Source of the DNA: Tetracentron sinense
Lineage: Eukaryota > Streptophyta > Magnoliopsida > Trochodendrales > Trochodendraceae
Length of the DNA stretch: 64,000 bases
Assembly (NCBI GenBank): GCA_015143295.1
Contig: CM026563.1
Location: 4,092,001 to 4,156,000, forward strand
Reading direction: 5' to 3'
Shown: positions 11,983 through 22,891 of the stretch, piece after piece
Position numbering within the stretch: the stretch's first letter is position 1
Layout: each line of letters begins with the position of its first letter
Translations under genes and position numbers: made by a program
The notes under the pieces: model-generated
Databases searched by the model: none
Seen by the model: only the letters and a program-made list of their open reading frames with translations
What the model was told of the DNA's origin: nothing

Positions 11983-12432
11983 ATGGATGAAATACTTTAG
12001 ATATTTCTGGCCCTCTTCTTCTTTCCTTTTTTTTTTTTTTTTGAAGTAGTTTATACTCTTGATAGAAGGATATTGTTTAAATCAAATGCTTCAGAATATG
12101 CATACTCAATTTAAACTAATGTGCCAAGAGTATATAATTTTTTTTTTTTGATAGACTGAACCTGAGGTAACTTTACAGGCTGCCTACGTACCCTCATGTG
12201 GGATCAGGTCTTTACGTAGTTCAATAGGAGCTCTAAGTTTTGCCTAGACTACCTTTTTAGGTTTAATCCAGCGAGCGATTTTCATTACATTTGGGGACAT
12301 TTTATACTCGTATCAGGGAGTTAGAATAGATAATTTATGCTCTTATCAAGGAGCAGTGTAGACACTTTAGGCTCTTATCAAGGAGCGGTATAGACACTTT
12401 AGGCTCTTATCAAGGAGCGTTGTAGACAATCT
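11983..12432. other. Tail-to-tail spacer between PMD gene and integrase
   Basis: Noncoding. It holds poly-T stretches, a CTGCCTACGTACCCTCATG motif (about 12181) and, at its end, a 32-bp tandem repeat. Both convergent genes should terminate here. I see no unambiguous polyadenylation signal. Confidence 0.6.
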
Positions 12433-12437
12433 TTAGG
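12339..12437. repeat. 32-bp tandem repeat, three copies
   Basis: Units begin GCTCTTATCAAGGAGC at 12339, 12371 and 12403, with a more diverged relative near 12306. Each contains the short inverted pair GCTCTT/AAGGAGC. It abuts the integrase stop codon. Confidence 0.85.
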
Positions 12438-13600
12438 CATAATACCTCTTTAAGAACTTGCCATTGATAGGGGCAAGCCTCCGACCATCTTGAGTAACGA
12501 GTTTGTATGCGCCATTAGAGTAGACTTCTTGAACAACATAAGGACCATCCCACTTTGAGACAAACTTTCCTCCGGTACGGTGAGAGATGATGATGGGTCT
12601 TCGCACGGCCAAGACCAAATCTCCTTGTTGGAAAGAACGTGGACGAACTTTGTTGTTGAAGGATCTACAAAGGCGAGCGTGATAACACTCTAAGCGTTGC
12701 TGTGATTCAAGTCTTTTCTCATCTAGTGACTCCAATTCAGTGAGCCGCAACTGAGCATTTTGATCTTCAGTCAAGCCTTCTTGTATTGCAATCCGCAGTG
12801 ATGGGATTTGACTTTCTAGTGGGAGGATGGCCTCCACACCATAAACCAAGGAATATGGAGTAGCCTGAGTCGGCGTCCGGTAAGTTGTTCGGTATGCCCA
12901 AAGAGCTTCTCCCATCCTTTCATGCCAATCTTTCTTTGATTTTGGGACAACTTTCTTCAACAATTTACACAGAGTCTTGTTGAATGCTTCAGCTAAACCA
13001 TTGGCTGGGGCATTGTACATAGTAGAACGCCGTTGTTTGATATTGAACTTTTCACGAACTTATCCATAAGACTGTTACAGAAGGGCGTTCTATTGTCAGT
13101 CACAATGCAACGAGGTATGCCATACATGTATACGATGTGAGTACGTATGAAGTCAACAACAGTTTCTTTCTTCACTTCCTTAAGCGGGATAGCTTCAGCC
13201 CACTTGGAGAAGTAGTCAGTAGCCGCCAAAATGTAGAGATGATTTCCTGAAGACTTAAGGGTGAGGGGTCCAACAACATCAAGTCCCCATGCGTCGAATG
13301 GCCAAGATGCAACTGTGGGATGTAGTGGCTCAGGCGGTTGGTGTATGAAATCAGCATGGAATTGACATGCTTGACATCTTTTAGCATATTCCATGGAGTC
13401 TCGAACCATCGTGGGCCAGTAATACCCCATTCTCTTCACTTGGCAATGGAGTTTGGGTCCTGACTGGTGAGCACCATAGATACCAGAATGAGCTCTCTCA
13501 AGAGCTTCTATGCCTTCTTGTTCTCCCAAGCATCGGAGGAATGGACCATCGTAAGAATGACGATATAAAACATTTTTATAATAAATGAACCGAGGCGCTC
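12433..13600 (-). pseudogene. Element A integrase, frameshifted
   Basis: Retroviral-type integrase, which inserts the cDNA into the genome. Read on the minus strand: a zinc-binding region ending in the CQAC pair (about 13375-13390), then the DDE core with Asp in GLDVVGP, Asp in IVTDNRTPF and Glu in NGLAEAFNKTL, then a basic C-terminal part ending KRYYA at 12433. The usual TDNGTPF is TDNRTPF here. A frame change near 13000-13060 separates the second Asp from the Glu, so no full protein is encoded. No chromodomain is visible, as expected for a Tat element. Confidence 0.82.
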
Positions 13601-14525
13601 AGCGCCGTATTTCCATTCTATGCCTTAGATCATCAGGTAGCTTTCCATGTTGCAAGAATGCAATCAATGGATCTCGCCAATCTTCTTTTTCCACTTCAAA
13701 GACTGATATGGAGTTGACACCTTCGACTTTTCCTGGGAGAATGGATGTTATCACTCATCTTTGGCAAACAGGTACTGTGATAGACCCTTGTTTTGGTAGA
13801 GCCAAAGTGGATGCAAGATTAGTGAGTGCATCTGCCTATTTATTATCCTTCCTAGGAACATGCTCTAGAGTAATATCATCAAATTGTTTCATAAGACTAG
13901 TGGCATATTGAGAGTAAGGGATCAAATCCGCCTTTTTAACATCGTAATGCGTCAAGAGTTGGTTGATAATTAACTTGGAATCTCCAAACACACTCACACT
14001 CAACTGTAAGACACTTATGTCAAGGGAAATCTCAAGCCCAATGATTAGAGCTTGGTACTCAGCTACATTATTTGAGCAGAGTTGGGTGAACGCAAAGGAG
14101 TAGGGAAGCACTTCATTTTCTGGTGTGATGAACACAACTCCAGCTCCATCATGACGAGCTGCTCCATCAAAAAACATTCTCCATGGTGGAACAACTTCAA
14201 TGAAAAAATCTTCTTCATCGGAAAAGTCTTCAGATAATTCCTAGCTTCCTGGTATAGGGTGATCAGCTAAGAAATCAGCTAGTGCCTGCCCTTTAATGGC
14301 CTTTTGAGGAACATAGACAATTTCAAATTCTGAAAGTAAGAGAGCCTACTTGGCTAAACGTCCAGAAAGTACCGGTCTAGACATGATATATTTGATCGGA
14401 TCCGCCCGTGAGATAAGTCGAACTGTATGGGCAAGCAAGTAGTGCCTAAGCTTCTGGATAGCAAAGATCATAGCTAAACACGTCTTCTCTATGGGTGTGT
14501 AGTTCAATTCTGCTCCGACCAACGT
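13601..14525 (-). pseudogene. Element A RNase H and second, archaeal-type RNase H
   Basis: Minus strand. The rest of the first RNase H and connection domain lies at about 14240-14525 (IEKTCLAMIFAIQKLRHYLL, SRADPIKYIMSRP). A second RNase H starts at about 14177 with MFFDGAARHDGAGVVF, continues CSNNVAEYQALIIGLE and GDSKLIINQL, and ends in an EHVPRKDNK/ADAL region. The Asp-Glu-Asp pattern fits an active-site set. A second RNase H of archaeal type is a known Tat-lineage feature. Several in-frame stops (14526-14528, about 14350, about 14242, 13836-13838) break it. The segment 13601-13835 carries a linker toward integrase. Confidence 0.75.
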
Positions 14526-16331
14526 TCAACTCAAGTAGTATAATGCATTTTCCTTACCATTTTCATTAATCTGGGCAAGTAATGCCCCCAAGGACCGTTC
14601 TTGTGCAGCAATGTAGAGGATTAACGGTTGTCCCGAAATGGGTGCTATCATGATTGGTGGTTTCAAAAGATAGGTCTTGATGCTTTTGAACGCATTACTA
14701 CAGGCTTCATCCCACTCGAAAGGAACATCCTTCTTCATAAGCCGACTAAAGGGCTGGCATCGTCCTGCTAAGTTTGAGATGAATCTTCGGATATAGGCCA
14801 AACGACCTTGTAAACTTTTGAGTTCATGCAAGTTCCGAGGTTCTGGCATTTTTTGAATGGCATCAATTTTGGACTTATCGATTTCAATACCGCGGTGTCG
14901 GACAATAAATCCAAGAAACTTGCCTGAAGTAACCCCAAACGTACACTTCAAAGGGTTCATCTTCAACTGGTATCTTTGAAGTCTGTCAAACACCTTCCTT
15001 AAGTCTTGAAGACGGTCTTCTCTTTTCTTAGTATTCACCACCAAATCATCAACATAGCATTCTATTAGTTTGTGAAGCATGTCATCAAATATTTTCTGCA
15101 TAGCACGTTGATATGTTGCCCCTGCATTTTTTAAACCAAAAGGCATGACTCTATAACAGTAGATACCTTTGGGGGTGCGAAAAGCAGTAAGTTCTTCATC
15201 TCTTGGAGCCATTCGAATTTGGTTATAGCCAGACGAGCCATCCATAAAGGACAAGACTTCGTATCCTGTGGTGGCATCAACCATGAGTTCAGTGATAGGA
15301 AGTGGGAAGTCATCCTTTGGGCATGCCTCATTGAGGTCACGAAAATCTACACAAACTCGAATTTGTCCATTTTTCTTTCTCACGGGGACAATATTGGCGA
15401 GCCATGTCGGGTATTTGACTTCTCGAATGAATCCGGCTTCAATGAGTTTGTTGACTTCAATTTCAATTTGTGGAACCAATTCGGGCCTGAAACGACGCTG
15501 AGCTTGCTTTATTGAACGTACACCATGTTTAACAGCCAGATGATGAACTGCTACTTTTGGGCCAAGACCCGGCATTTCTTTGTAGGACCAGACAAAAATA
15601 TCTTTATACTCAAGTAACAAGTCAAAGTATTTTTTCTCTTCTTCTGGCTTCAAAAGTGCACTTACAAATATGGGGCGAGGGTCTTCTGGTGTACCGAGGT
15701 TAAGTTCTTTTAATTCATCCACCGTGGCCTGTCCACCTTCCTCAAATATAGGTGGAGCATCTTGTATCTCATCCTCAGTAAGATCTTCATCTAATAATTC
15801 TTTCACTATTATATGGTTAGTAGAAGCTACACTTTCCTTATCAATAGCATCATGAAGCTCTTGGCTTTGTAAGCTATGCTGATTTGTAAACACAATGGTG
15901 TGTTGCTTAGCTTTGAGAGAGTTCTCAGTTGTTACGACCGAGTTCACTTGTCGTTTCATACGTGACAAAATTATGCTTTTTGGCTCTTCAGGGGCTTTTG
16001 AGGCACTATGCTTGTTTCTCCTTTGAACATACTTTATCTTCTTGGAACTACGAATTCTTTGAGAACGTTTCAAATTATTTGACTTGGTGATAATTCCATT
16101 TGTATTAGTGTCCACCTGAGTTCCTAATCTTTTGAAAACAGAAACTCGTGAAGTTGGTCGACTAATTCGATCAAATACAGAAGTTTTTGCAACAGGGACA
16201 CAATCTTCATCCACTGACTGTGCAGTGATGTATTGGGCATTGGCCTTTCTTGAAGATATGCGAACTGGTGGGGGCGGGCTATAGCCGACTCCATCTTTGA
16301 AACTTTTCACTGCATAACCTTTTTCCTTCAA
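14526..16331 (-). pseudogene. Element A reverse transcriptase, copy 1 (unoccupied B target)
   Basis: 601 codons open on the minus strand. Residues 1-200 are an acidic linker. RT spans about 270-500 with LANIVPVRKKNGQIRVCVDF (310-330), LSFMDGSSGYNQI (360-372) and catalytic YVDD (426-429). The tail enters the connection/RNase H region and stops at TGA 14526-14528, where the homologous element C frame reads an Arg. This copy contains the uninterrupted sequence around 14642 where copy 2 is joined to element B. It is collinear with copy 2 at a constant offset of 20035 bp, with a few substitutions. Upstream in the same frame, codons for AYKLLAKAGYDYKDPPPLG (about 16450-16380) lie beyond one TGA, so protease and RT were once one frame. 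Confidence 0.85.
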
Positions 16332-16643
16332 CTTTTGTTGAGTTCAATTTAGGTCATGAACATTTTCTCCCGTAGTCTTACATGAGAGTTTCCCTAAAGG
16401 AGGTGGATCTTTGTAGTCGTATCCTGCCTTAGCAAGGAGCTTATAAGCATTAGGATCAAAACCCTCTTCGGTCCTCTCTGTTGGTAGAGAGCCATGCTCA
16501 ATCTCAGGACCCTATGATGGTCTCACAAACCCTTTAAGAGGTGGTTTGGAGATTGTTGATGAAATAAGCTTAGTGACAGGAAAAGTCAAACCATTTAATA
16601 CTTTCAGATCTGTACTATTACATCCAATAAAAGGAGATTGCTC

Positions 16644-17696
16644 TCATTTTCTTTGTGAACATGGCACATACCGAAGAACTGGCATTGTCTTCGAGACTTC
16701 AAGGGTACTTTGAGACTTCTCATCTTTATTTGAGGTGACCTGTTTATTCTCGCTATTGCTTTCTTTCTTCTCAGGCTCGATCTCATCACTTAAACCTTGT
16801 ATTACTTTTCCATTTTGAGAACTTGATTTCCCAGTTGATGGAATTAATGCAGGTTTAACTTCTTTCACCGAATCACATTCCACGTAAAACTTAGCATCAA
16901 CAAAATGCGACTCAACTTCAGAGAATGACTTTTCATCAGCTATCACTTTTTTCTGTGAACCATCTCGAAAAAACTTGAAGCACTGATGGAGTGTAGATGG
17001 AACTACACCATGTTCATGGAGCCATGGTCGTCCAAGTAACATGTTGTAGGATGTTTTTGCATCAATGATATGGAAAAGAGCACTCGAACATAAATCTCCA
17101 ATCACGAGATTGAGGCGGATCATGCCAATAGCTCTTTGCCCCCCTTGATTGAAGCCTTGAATCATTAGACGACTATGAGATAGCTCATCAGTTGTAATTC
17201 CAATTTCCTTCATAATTCGAATAGGCATGATATTTACAGCAGACCCACAATCAAGAAGAATACGGTTGACCTTGTGCTCACGAGCATACCCAGCTACGAA
17301 GAGTGGACGATTATGTGGTTTAGAGCCTAACAATAGATCTTCATCTGAGAAGGCGATTGTCGTCATGCATGCAGCACAAGTATTTGTGTAATTTTTTGAC
17401 GCATTAACTTGCTCAACCTTAGATGTACAATCTTCCAGATTTGTAAGCGCAAGGGCCATGGCTTGCCGAACTTCTGGTGAAAGTCGTAGCGCATCATATA
17501 CACTTAGCTGAGTTGAGACTTTATGTAAATGTGAAAGGACATTAGGATGAGCAGGATCTTCATGACTTTCTTGAAATGTTGTCGATGTAGCATGTACTTT
17601 ACCTGTAACATCTAGACAACCTTCTTCATCATGTGTCTCTAGACATGATATTACATGAACATTGACACGATACTTGTTAAGCCATTTTTTGGGCAT
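16644..17696 (-). CDS. Element A aspartic protease region, copy 1
   Basis: 350 codons open on the minus strand, in the same frame as RT copy 1. The retropepsin-type site is LLDCGSAVNIM (Asp149), a Tat-style variant of the usual Asp-Thr/Ser-Gly. It is followed by a flap-like and hydrophobic region including YNMLLGRPWLHEHG (about 218-231). The N-terminal 140 residues are a Gag-protease linker, and the open frame extends upstream of the first Met toward 17845. It processes Gag-Pol in the particle. The open frame ends in a stop that separates it from RT. Copy 2 is at 36679-37731. Confidence 0.75.
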   Translation of the reverse strand: MPKKWLNKYRVNVHVISCLETHDEEGCLDVTGKVHATSTTFQESHEDPAHPNVLSHLHKVSTQLSVYDALRLSPEVRQAMALALTNLEDCTSKVEQVNASKNYTNTCAACMTTIAFSDEDLLLGSKPHNRPLFVAGYAREHKVNRILLDCGSAVNIMPIRIMKEIGITTDELSHSRLMIQGFNQGGQRAIGMIRLNLVIGDLCSSALFHIIDAKTSYNMLLGRPWLHEHGVVPSTLHQCFKFFRDGSQKKVIADEKSFSEVESHFVDAKFYVECDSVKEVKPALIPSTGKSSSQNGKVIQGLSDEIEPEKKESNSENKQVTSNKDEKSQSTLEVSKTMPVLRYVPCSQRK

Positions 17697-17845
17697 GAAC
17701 TCTTTCAGGGTAACAGGAATACGAGGTTCTTGTTCAAGCAGGTCATCAAGTATTAGTGGTCTTTCTTTGACAGTCTTGCTCTTCCTTCTAGACTTCTTCT
17801 TCTTCTTTGATGCAGCTTTTGGTTGAGCCTTTCTCCGAGTCCTTC

Positions 17846-19080
17846 TTACCTAGTAATTTGAGGCTTTGGCAACCGTGGCTTGCGTTGCTTACGTCGAGTA
17901 ACGAGGGTCCAACCATCATCCTCAGAGTCTATATTCTCAGTTAAATCGATGCCCCCATACATAATTGTTTGATTTGTCAATCTTGTAGAAGGCTCTTGAA
18001 GACTTGGACCTGGTTTCCTATTCTCTATTATGATTAGATTGAATGACCCAAACTTAAGAGTGTATGTTGAAGAATGCAACAAGGCATGAGGAGAAACAGT
18101 GTAAGTCTTTGGCTTACTTATAGGAACCGTAGAACCAAATGATCCAAAAGCAATGACAGTCTGATTTGAAGCTGTAATATAGTCGTCTCCATCAAGGACT
18201 ATTTTCCCTTGTCGTGCTAGTGCCATAATCTTCTATTTCAGAACAAAACATTTTGCAATTGGGTGGCTAACCACCCGATGGTATCTGCAGTATTTTGGAT
18301 CATCTATCTGGTCAGCTTCTTCTGGGTGTTTCGACTCCGGCAGTTCAATTATCTTACTTGTGAGGAGTTGGTCAAACATTCCTGCGACATCAGAGTCAGG
18401 GAAAGGGTACTCCTTTTCCTGCATTTCTTTCAATGTGTACCTCTTTCTACCTCGGTTTTCAAAAGACCCATTTTTACTTTCCTCATTGTTGCTTGATTTT
18501 CCTTTAATTTTTAGAGGAGTAGTATTAACAGCCATAGACTCTTTAGTACCAGATTTAGAAAATGGTTTGCCCTCTTTTTTGGTTGTCTGGTTTATCTTTA
18601 TTCGCGCGACAATGGGTAGGAGGATCTAAATTCATATAGGCTATGCCAAGACATATCATGAGGCAAGCGTGGCCAATTTCAAAGTCCCGGTTTATCTCTT
18701 GTAGGAATATCGAAGCTCCCAGGCAACCTTGGATACAAATTCAGGAAGAAGTCTCACAAAACTGGACTCGCAACCTTGAGACGTAAATTCTCCACCGACT
18801 GAGTAGTACAAAACAGGTGTTTCCTTCCATGACGGTAGCGCAAATCGATCATACTCAAGTCCGTGGCTGTAAAAAGAAATAATTCATTCCATTGTTCCAA
18901 TAGCAATGGAACCGGGTTTGAGATCAGTTTGACAGCGAAAGCAGCTTTCAAGAGCGAACAACTTGTGACCAAATAAGTTCTTTTTACATTCTACCGCCTC
19001 ATGTATTCTCTACGAGTGACATGTTTTTTCCATCACAAATTAAATGTCGTAGATCAGTCTTAGCCATGTCTACTTCTTTT
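17846..19080 (-). pseudogene. Element A gag C-terminal part, copy 1, decaying rightwards
   Basis: Minus strand. Clear Gag sequence at 17846-18535 with a CX2HX4HX4C zinc-binding-like motif (CRYHRVVSHPIAKC) and one stop at 18233-18235. From about 18560 rightwards it still aligns to copy 2 (38600-39115) but with many small indels and substitutions, until similarity fades around 19080. The Gag core domain is therefore unreadable here. This gradual decay is unlike the near-identity of the rest of the two copies. Confidence 0.7.
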
Positions 19081-19125
19081 TTAAGTCTCTCCTATCGCTT
19101 TATCGTTGCTAATCTTTTTCATTTA

Positions 19126-19324
19126 ACCGTCTGTTTTGACCAATCTTTTGACTCGATCGTCGGATTTCGACGATTCAACTTGCGGGGGTTAGTTCTTTCA
19201 AAACGGCCATTTTGATGTTTTGGAATTTCCGATTTCTTCCTTATTTATTAATTAGACTACAAAAACGGCCAATTAGCTACGAAGGTGCTAACTCATTAAG
19301 GATGAAAAAGTCCGGGGTGCTACA
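19126..19324 (-). repeat. Element B LTR1, truncated
   Basis: About 200 bp matching the right end of LTR2 (26799-26995) and LTR3, ending CCGGGGTGCTACA at 19324 next to the polypurine tract. The remaining 2.3 kb of the LTR is absent; element A gag-like sequence stands in its place. Confidence 0.7.
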
Positions 19325-19350
19325 TTCTCCCCCCCTTACAAAAATTTCGT
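19325..19350 (-). other. Polypurine tract of element B copy 1
   Basis: On the minus strand GTAAGGGGGGGAGAA directly precedes the LTR terminus TGTAGCACCCCGG. The preceding GACGAAATTTTTGTAAG context is typical of chromoviruses. The same tract is at 26996-27010. Confidence 0.75.
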
Positions 19351-19436
19351 CCTCGAAATTTGGACAATGCGTGCTTTACAATTTAAACAACTTAGCATAA
19401 CAATTTGAATAAAATTACAAGTCTACATAAAATCAT

Positions 19437-22400
19437 TCAAACAACGGGGTGCTTCGCCTTGACTTCGGCCTCACGTTCCCATGTAGCCTCTTCGGAGCGT
19501 GATGTGCCATTGCACGAGAACTAGCGGAATAGTCTTGTGCGAAGTACTTGGTCTCTTCGATCCAAAATATGAACCGGCTTCTCAACTAAAGTGAGATCCT
19601 CTCGAATCTCAACCGGATCAAGCTCGATGACGTGAGAAGGATCCGGGATGTACTTCCGAAGCTGGGAGATATGAAACACGTTGTGGACCGCCGCCATGTG
19701 AGCGGGCAAAGCAACACGGTAAGCCACCTCGCCAACTCGAGTAATGATCTCGAACGGACCCACATATCTCGGGCTAAGCTTGCCTCTCTTCCCGAATCGC
19801 ATAACACCTTTGGTCGGTGAAATCCTTACAAACACAAAATCACCGACTCGGAATTCAAGATCCCTCCTTCGGTTGTCGGCATAGCTTTTCTGTCTATCTT
19901 GTGCGGTCTTCAACCTCTCCCGGATAAGCTTGACCCTATCCGCGGTTTGTTCAATTAACTCGGGGCCCAAATCTTTCTTTCTCCCACTTCATCCCAATAC
20001 AACGGGGATCTACAACTTCTTCCGTACAAAGCCTCGAAAGGCGCCATTTGTATGCTTTCTTGATAACTATTGTTGTAAGCGAATTCCACCAAAGGTAGGT
20101 GATCTTCCCAACTTCCCTTGAAGTCTAGCATACATGCTCGGAGCATATCTTCAATAACCTGATTCACCCTCTCGGTTTGCCCGTCGGTCTGTGGGTGGAA
20201 AGCTGTGCTAAAGTCTAATCGGGAGCCCATTGCACCTTGAAAACTTTTCCAAAACCTGGATGTGAATCTTGGGTCTCTATCCGACACAATACTCACTGGC
20301 ACCCCGTGTAATCGGACTATTTCCTTGATGTATAGCTCCGCTAACTGATTGGAGTTGAATGTAGTCCGGTACGGTAAGAAATGAGCGGACTTCGTGAGTC
20401 TATCAACAACTACCCATATAGCATCGGTCTTCCTAACCGTCTTCGGCAATCCCACGATAAAGTCCATAGAGATATGTTCCCATTTCCACTCGGGAATAGG
20501 GAGAGACTGCAGAAGACCTGCCGGTCTCAAATGCTCCGCTTTCACCTGTTGGCACACCAAACACCGTGCCACATACTCCGCAACCTCCCTCTTCATGTTT
20601 CGCCACCAAAAGTGACTCTTGAGGTTCCGATACATCTTTGTCCCTCCGGGATGCACTGTATACTTAGACCGGTGAGCCTCGTCCATAATCTCTCTCCGAA
20701 GGTCTACATTGGCTGGGACACAAAGTCTTCCCTTGAATGTAATAGCACCTCGGCTAGTGAGAGAGAAGTCCGTACTACCCTTGGCCACTTCCTTATCCCT
20801 GAAAGCCAACAAGTCAGTGTCTGTGGCTTGATACTCCTGGATCAAGTCTATAAGGTACGGCCGAACTGTAACATTTGCCAAAACCGGACTGCGGACAGAA
20901 TCGTTCACACTGATGTCTAGATTTGCCAAATCGTCTAACAGTCTCCATTCCCGCACCAACATGTGAGCCAACAACCCCGATGGTTTCCTACTCAGAGCAT
21001 CTGCCACCACATTTGCTTTTCCCGGGTGATATTGGATAGTGCACTCGTAGTCCTTTAAGAACTCAATCCAACGCCGTTGTCGTAAGTTTAACTCTTTTTG
21101 GGAAAAGAGATACTTGAGGCTCTTGTGGTCCGTGTACACATAGAACCCTACCCCGTACAGATAATGTCGCCAAATTTTAAGTGCAAACACGACCGCCGCA
21201 AGCTCCAAGTCGTGAGTGGGGTAGTTCTTTTCATGCTCTTTCAACTGCCTTGATGCATAGGCAATGACTTTCTTGTGTTGCATTAGGACACACCCGAGTC
21301 CGACGTGCGAGGCATCACTATACACCTCATACCCAAAAGGTCCAGATGGCACAGTAAGGACAGGGGCTGTGGTGAGGCGTTTCTTCAACTCTTGGAAACT
21401 TACTTCACATCGGTCACTCCAACTGAACTTTGCATTTTTCCTTGTCAAGTAGGTGAGAGGTGCAGCCAGACTGGAGAATCCCTCCACAAATCTCCGGTAG
21501 TAGCCTGCCAATCCGAGGAAACTACGTATCTCCGTGACGCTCTTGGGCCTCTCCCAACTCATGACTGCCTCAACCTTGGCTGGATCTACAGAAATGCCCT
21601 CGGCCGACACCACGTGTCCAAGAAATGCGACCTTCTCTAACCAAAACTCGCACTTACTCAATTTGGCATATAGCCTATGCTCTCTCAACATCTCCAGAGC
21701 GAGGCGGAGGTCTCGTGCGTGATCTTCCCGTGTCTGGGAATACACCAAAATGTCATCAATGAATACAATCACGCATCGATCCAAGTAAGATCGGAACACC
21801 CGGTTCATCAAATCCATGAATGCCGCCGGTGCATTCGTCAGCCCAAAAGGCATGACAAGGAACTCGTAATGCCCATACCGAGTCCTGAAAGCCGTCTTCT
21901 GAACATCTTCCGCCTTGATCCTTAATTGGTGATACCCCGATCTAAGATCAATTTTGGAGAAGAATCTCGCTCCCTTCAGTTGGTCAAACAAGTCGTCTAT
22001 CCTTGGCAAGGGATAACGATTCTTGATAGTTACCTTGTTCAACTGACGGTAGTCTATACACATCCTCATAGACCCGTCCTTCTTCTTCACAAAGAGAACC
22101 GGAGCTCCCCACGGCGAGACACTTGGTTGGATGAAACCAAGTTGTTGTAACTCCTCAATCTGCTTCTTTAATTCTTCAAGCTCTATAGGGGCCATTCTAT
22201 ATGGTGCCCTTGAAATCGGAGCGGTACCCGGAGCAAGCTCTATAGCGAATTCGATCTCTCTATCAGGAGGTAATCCGGGAAGTTCTTCCGGGAACACATC
22301 TAAGAACTCACTCACAACTGGAATAGCCGATGAGTTTTGTGCTTCTGGGTGTGCTATACTCAAGGCTGCGAGGCGAGCAATGTCCCTCTCTCTTAATCCT

Positions 22401-22758
22401 CGGAAGTGAAAAGGCTTACCCCCTTCCGGCTTGAAATTCACCATCTTTTCAAAACACGCAACATGCCCGTGATGGCTTGCCAACCAATCCATACCAAGAA
22501 TGACGTCAAAGTCTAAATCTTGGAAACCCAGGACGATAAGGTCGGCTAACAATTCATTCTCCCCCACTTGAACCACACTATCCCTGAATACCTTATCCGT
22601 ATCAACCGACTTGCCGAGTGGAGTTGCAATGGTCAACTCCCGCTCCAACGGAGTAGCCTCAGTCGAAAAGCCCTTTGCAAAACTTGGGGAGACAAAAGAG
22701 TGAGTAGATCCTGTGTCTATCAACACTCGAGCGAGACACTCGTTCACTAATAAAGCGC
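19437..22758 (-). pseudogene. Element B pol, copy 1, frameshifted at its 3' end
   Basis: Same protein as the intact copy at 27106-30437: protease, RT (FIDD), RNase H, integrase and chromodomain. The frame is open from 22747 down to about 19966, where one base is missing relative to copy 2. The integrase C-terminus and chromodomain then continue in another frame with further one-base deletions near 19536, 19503 and 19495. Apart from these the two copies differ by few substitutions (for example Lys-Pro-Glu versus Lys-Gln-Glu near residue 106). All the frame damage sits in the low-fidelity junction, so it may be sequence error. Confidence 0.82.
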
Positions 22759-22891
22759 CTGTGCGATTAAGTAACTAATATAAGTAGATTTCAAATAATA
22801 ACAAGCATCATACATAGGTAACCCTCAGTATAACTAATCGCATAACAAACCACAAAATTTTATACAACTTAAAATCAAAATTCTCGCGTAC
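22759..22891 (-). other. Predicted gag-pol intron, element B copy 1
   Basis: Same 133-bp GT...AG segment as 30438-30570 in copy 2. See that entry for the reasoning. Confidence 0.6.

Larger units (their letters stand above)
18560..19970. other. Low-fidelity junction between element A copy 1 and element B copy 1
   Basis: Compared with the second copies, 18560-19080 (A gag) and 19126-19324 (B LTR) carry many indels. 19390-19970 carries at least seven one- or two-base deletions (for example near 19440, 19495, 19503, 19536 and 19968). Left of 18560 and right of 19970 the copies are almost identical. The pattern looks like uncorrected long-read sequence closing a gap rather than evolutionary decay. 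Confidence 0.6.

Noticed and set aside
20381..20920. Plus-strand frames of 60-180 codons opposite element B pol (also 28060-28599 and others)
   Set aside because: Shadows of the minus-strand pol frame; identical in both copies because the copies are identical.
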